This document shows positions 61,119 to 64,000 of a stretch of DNA of 64,000 bases, piece after piece. The notes under the pieces are model-generated. The model made no database searches, was not told where the DNA came from, and worked only from the letters and a program-made list of their open reading frames with translations. The number at the start of each line of letters is the position of its first letter. Position 1 is the stretch's first letter. The stretch is from Thunnus maccoyii. Taxonomy: Eukaryota > Chordata > Actinopteri > Scombriformes > Scombridae. The position numbers and the translations under genes are program-made. Location of the stretch: assembly GCF_910596095.1 (NCBI RefSeq), contig NC_056553.1:23260725-23324724 (forward strand), written 5' to 3'.

Positions 61119-63617
61119 TTAGTTGAACCGTTCGACCAACCCATCAGTCTGCGAGTGGTATGGGGTGGTCTTTATTGCTGCAATGCCCAACTGTTGATGG
61201 AAGAGCTGCTGGAGTCTGGAGGTGAAGTTTGTCGCCTGGTCTGTTATGATCTCGTCCGGAACACCAACCCTGGAGAACAGCTGGACAAGACACCGCAGCA
61301 CAGCAGGGGCAGTGACAGTGCACAAGGGAAAGGCCTCAGGAAACCTTGTGGCATAATCACAGACCACCAGAATGTACTGATGCCCTGTACTGCTTCGCAC
61401 CAAGGGGCCAACAATGTCCATGGCTATACGCCTAAAAGTGGTGGCGATAATGGGCAGAGGCTGGAGGTAGGCACAGTCTGATTGGCGGACATAGCAGGTT
61501 TTCTGGCAGGTGGAACAGGTTCTGCAGAAAGTTTGGACATCTGTATACATGGAGGGCCAATAGAATCTGGAGGCTAGGCGCAGATAGGTTTTGTTGCGAC
61601 CAAGATGACCAGCCCAAGGCAAGGTGTGTGCCAGGTGCATTATCATTGGTCGACATGACCCAGGAACCACGAGACGCTTGACCCCGTCAGCCAGTGCATA
61701 CAGGACATCGTTGTCAATGACAAAGCATTCTTTTCCCTCCTTTGCCATATCCAGCCCCCCAACTGCTTTGGTGAACAATGTCTTAAGAGTCCCATCCTCC
61801 CTTTGCAAGGCCCACATGTCCCCAGGCACCTTCCATATGTCCTTTGTTAGTCCCTCTTTACAGTCTGGCTGCCTGGTTTTAAGCTCCTTTTCAAAACGCC
61901 GCTGGCGGCGAGACTTCCTCGGGCCCTTTGTGCCCCCCTCAAACAAACTGCTGTCCAGGGTTGAAAAGGGTTCTGGATCTGGTCCCTTTCTCTGCCATGG
62001 GTCGGACGTCACCCCCGCTCTGGCGTGGGCGCGGGTGATCACCTGACCAGACAAGCTCTTAACCCCGTCACTGTCTTTGGCCTCCACATCCAGCAGCACA
62101 TCAAGTAGCACCGGTAAGTCCCATCCCAGTATGGCAGCTACAGGCAGCTTTTCCACCACCCCCACAGTCATCAAATAGGGTTGCTCATCCACCACCACAG
62201 TCAGATCAGCAGTAGGGTAGGAATGGCTGTCCCCGTGCACGCACAAAATGTCCTCCTGTCTGCTATAGTCCACAATGCCCGTTGGCACTAAATCCCTACG
62301 GACCAGCGTCAGAAAGCTATCCGAGTCAACCAGAGCAGTCACAGGTTCACCATTAATGGTAATGCCTTGAACACGCTGCCGCCTTCCCACAGCTCTTCCA
62401 TCCTCAGTGCGGGGAGTGTAGCATGCACCACTCAGTTTAGCTTTTCTGATGGGGCATAGAGAAGCTTTGTGGCCTGCCTGCTGACAGTAAAAGCAGATGA
62501 GCTCCTTACTGGAACTGTGCTGGCTGGGTGCAGGGTGGCGTTCTCCTGGCAGAGGTGGGTTGGCTCTGGCTGCTGGTCTGGGCTGGGAAGAAGGCTGACG
62601 ACCGGGACCACCTTGGTATGAAGCTGGGCCTCCCCTTCGTGCGTTGATGTACTGTTGCGCTAGCTTGGCCGCAGCTAGTCCATCTGTGGGCTCGTGCTCC
62701 TTCACCGAGGTGCGGATGTCTGTAGGGATGACACGTAGAAGCTGCTCCAAAATGATCTGCTCACCGATCTGCTCCTTTGTGTGCTGCACCGGACGAATCC
62801 ATCGTCGGTAGAGACCCTTTAAGCGGTGGTAGGTCTCTGAAGGGTTCTCCCCGCATGGCAACGCCATGGACCGGAACAGCTGACGATACGTCTCCGGCGA
62901 GATGTCAAACTTGGTCAGGAGCGCTGTCTTCAGGTCCGGGTAAGAGTGGGCCCTCTCCTCGTCCATAGCCGTGTAGGCCTCCAGAGCCTTTCCGGTGAGT
63001 AGAGGCACCAGGCGACATGCCCACTCACACTCTGGCCAGCTCCATGTTCTAGCAATGTGCTCGAAGCGAAGCAGGTAATTTTCAATGTCCTCTCCTGCCA
63101 GGTACTGTGGGATCTTGGGGTCGCCATAGGGTCTGCTCTCAGGCCTAGGGGATTCCGCTCCGCTGCTCACCCTGTCCCTTGATCCCTCCATAGGTGAACT
63201 GCGGCGTGGCCGAGGGGCTGGTTTCGGTAAGTCCAGCCTTAGGCTCATTTTCGACTCCTCAGATGGCGATGTGGCTCTGGCAGGCGCTGGGCTAGGTGCT
63301 ACCGGCCTCTGCTCTGCCACCGGCTGTCCTTGTTGCAGGGTTGGCATCGAAGCCTGTAGTCCTCTGAGCTCTGCCAGAAACCCCTCCTCTCTTCTCTGCT
63401 GTCCCTCCAGGAAGGTTCTCATTACGGCCAGCAGCTCCTCTCCGGCACTTGGAGCTCCCGGAGCTGCCTGCAGGGCTGGAGCAGCAGCTCCCCCTCTGTC
63501 CTCCTCCTCTGTGGCCCAGGCTCCCTCATCTGCCGCTTCGTCATGAGCCACTTCTTGCTTATGTGAGCGCAGTCCGGTCCATTTTCCTTTTTTATTCACA
63601 CCAAGTTCCCCAAACAA
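61119..63617 (-). mobile_element. gag-protease-integrase region (Gmr1-like)
   Basis: A long open minus-strand stretch of 832 codons. A capsid-like part at about residues 160-325 includes ETYRQLFRSMALPCGENPSE and EQIILEQLLRVIP. This resembles the SCAN domain of vertebrate zinc-finger proteins, known to derive from a Gmr1-like capsid. Next come a CCHC knuckle (CFYCQQAGHKASLCP, about 375-389), a protease-like stretch (about 425-500), the integrase HHCC motif (about 661-705) and a DD35E core (Asp734, Asp793, Glu829). The true start codon is uncertain, because the open stretch begins at the LTR border. Confidence 0.85.
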
Positions 63618-64000
63618 GAGTGAAAAGACCCTAACAACAACAAAAAAAATATTTACACGACAGGTTTCCTACTGGCAGCTCGTCACCCACATTGTTACTT
63701 AGCCACGACCAAAAACCCAACCAAAAAAAAATGAGCAGAGCTCCCCCTTATATATTCTTAGCCCCTCCCCCGGGCAAACCAATTAACAAATTATAGTATC
63801 CTACGTTCAAATTTGACATCACAACAAACATAAATTCAAAAATCAATGATATATTTCGCATAAAGGAAAAATGGCACTAATCGCCCTTCATATAGCTATG
63901 GCCAAATACCCCCAAACCAAAATAAATCATAAAATATCAGTCCATACGATGTTGATGGTATAGTCCACGGTCACATGGCCCTCTTAAGCGTGCCACCAAG
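63605..64000 (-). repeat. 5' LTR of the Gmr1-like element (cut by window end)
   Basis: The part in the window matches the 3' LTR without visible differences from 63656 to 64000. Toward the inner border the two LTRs differ by a short insert but share the GTTCCCCAAACAAGAGTG block. The rest lies to the right of the window. Confidence 0.8.

Larger units (their letters stand above)
58300..64000 (-). mobile_element. Gmr1-like Ty3/gypsy LTR retrotransposon (young fossil)
   Basis: On the minus strand the order is 5' LTR (from beyond the window to about 63605), gag, protease, integrase, reverse transcriptase, RNase H and 3' LTR (59085 to about 58300). Integrase ahead of the polymerase is the Ty1/copia-like order known for the Gmr1 group of deuterostome Ty3/gypsy elements. 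A purine-rich tract (complement of 59086-59103) precedes the 3' LTR. The two LTRs are identical by eye over about 345 bases (63656-64000 against 58371-58715), so insertion was recent. It looks nearly whole, with about three breaks. Confidence 0.9.

Overview
The window looks like euchromatic DNA of a ray-finned (percomorph-type) fish. It holds a tandem array of chemokine-receptor genes of the XCR1-like kind. Around and inside the array are fish-typical transposons: L2/Rex1-like LINEs, a tRNA-derived SINE, Tc1-like elements, hAT-like and other miniature elements, tyrosine-recombinase (Ngaro/DIRS) retroelements, a Gmr1-like Ty3/gypsy element and an old retrovirus remnant. The only host genes I can support are the receptors.

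Layout. 1-9228: the tail of a repeat unit, then receptor A (5' noncoding exon ending at 3000, coding exons 3590-3765 and 6623-7481, 344 residues) and its 3' flank. 9229-17376: further copies of the unit's flanking modules without a receptor, a Tc1-like fragment, and a Rex1/L2-like LINE end. 17377-22352: a minus-strand Ngaro-like retroelement with the family's split repeats (A1, genes, B1-A2-B2). 23664-24721: a CA repeat, an L2 fragment, and receptor B, a 5'-truncated pseudogene with a 4-base frameshift. 24722-35795: B's 3' flank carrying nested miniature elements, repeated blocks, a non-LTR fragment, a Tc1-like element and two abutting L2 LINEs. 35850-42225: receptor C (noncoding exon ending at 35961, coding exons 36241-36419 and 39286-40150, 347 residues) and its flank, which contains a SINE. 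42226-53950: a retrovirus pol remnant, LINE tails, miniature elements, DIRS-type and Tc1-type pieces. 54345-58160: a second Ngaro-like copy, then another upstream module of the receptor unit, which is split by a solo LTR. 58300-64000: a young minus-strand Gmr1-like Ty3/gypsy element that runs off the right edge.

How it fits together. Receptors A and C share exon structure, intron sequence and long flanks, so they arose by duplication of a unit of roughly ten or more kilobases. Module copies without a gene (1-515, 9229-9830, 12600-13420, 30480-30775, 56658-58160) show that the array was larger or was later rearranged. Both intact receptors have serine where class A GPCRs normally have Asp2.50 and Asn7.49, the two key sodium-site residues. 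They differ at the DRY motif, at position 2.60 and in their N-terminal tyrosine clusters, which suggests functional divergence after duplication. Mobile elements have changed the copies separately: an L2 sits just upstream of C's promoter, and the same SINE family sits in A's first intron but downstream of C.

Limits: all relationships were read by eye. Family names for receptors and elements rest on recognised motifs, not on searches.
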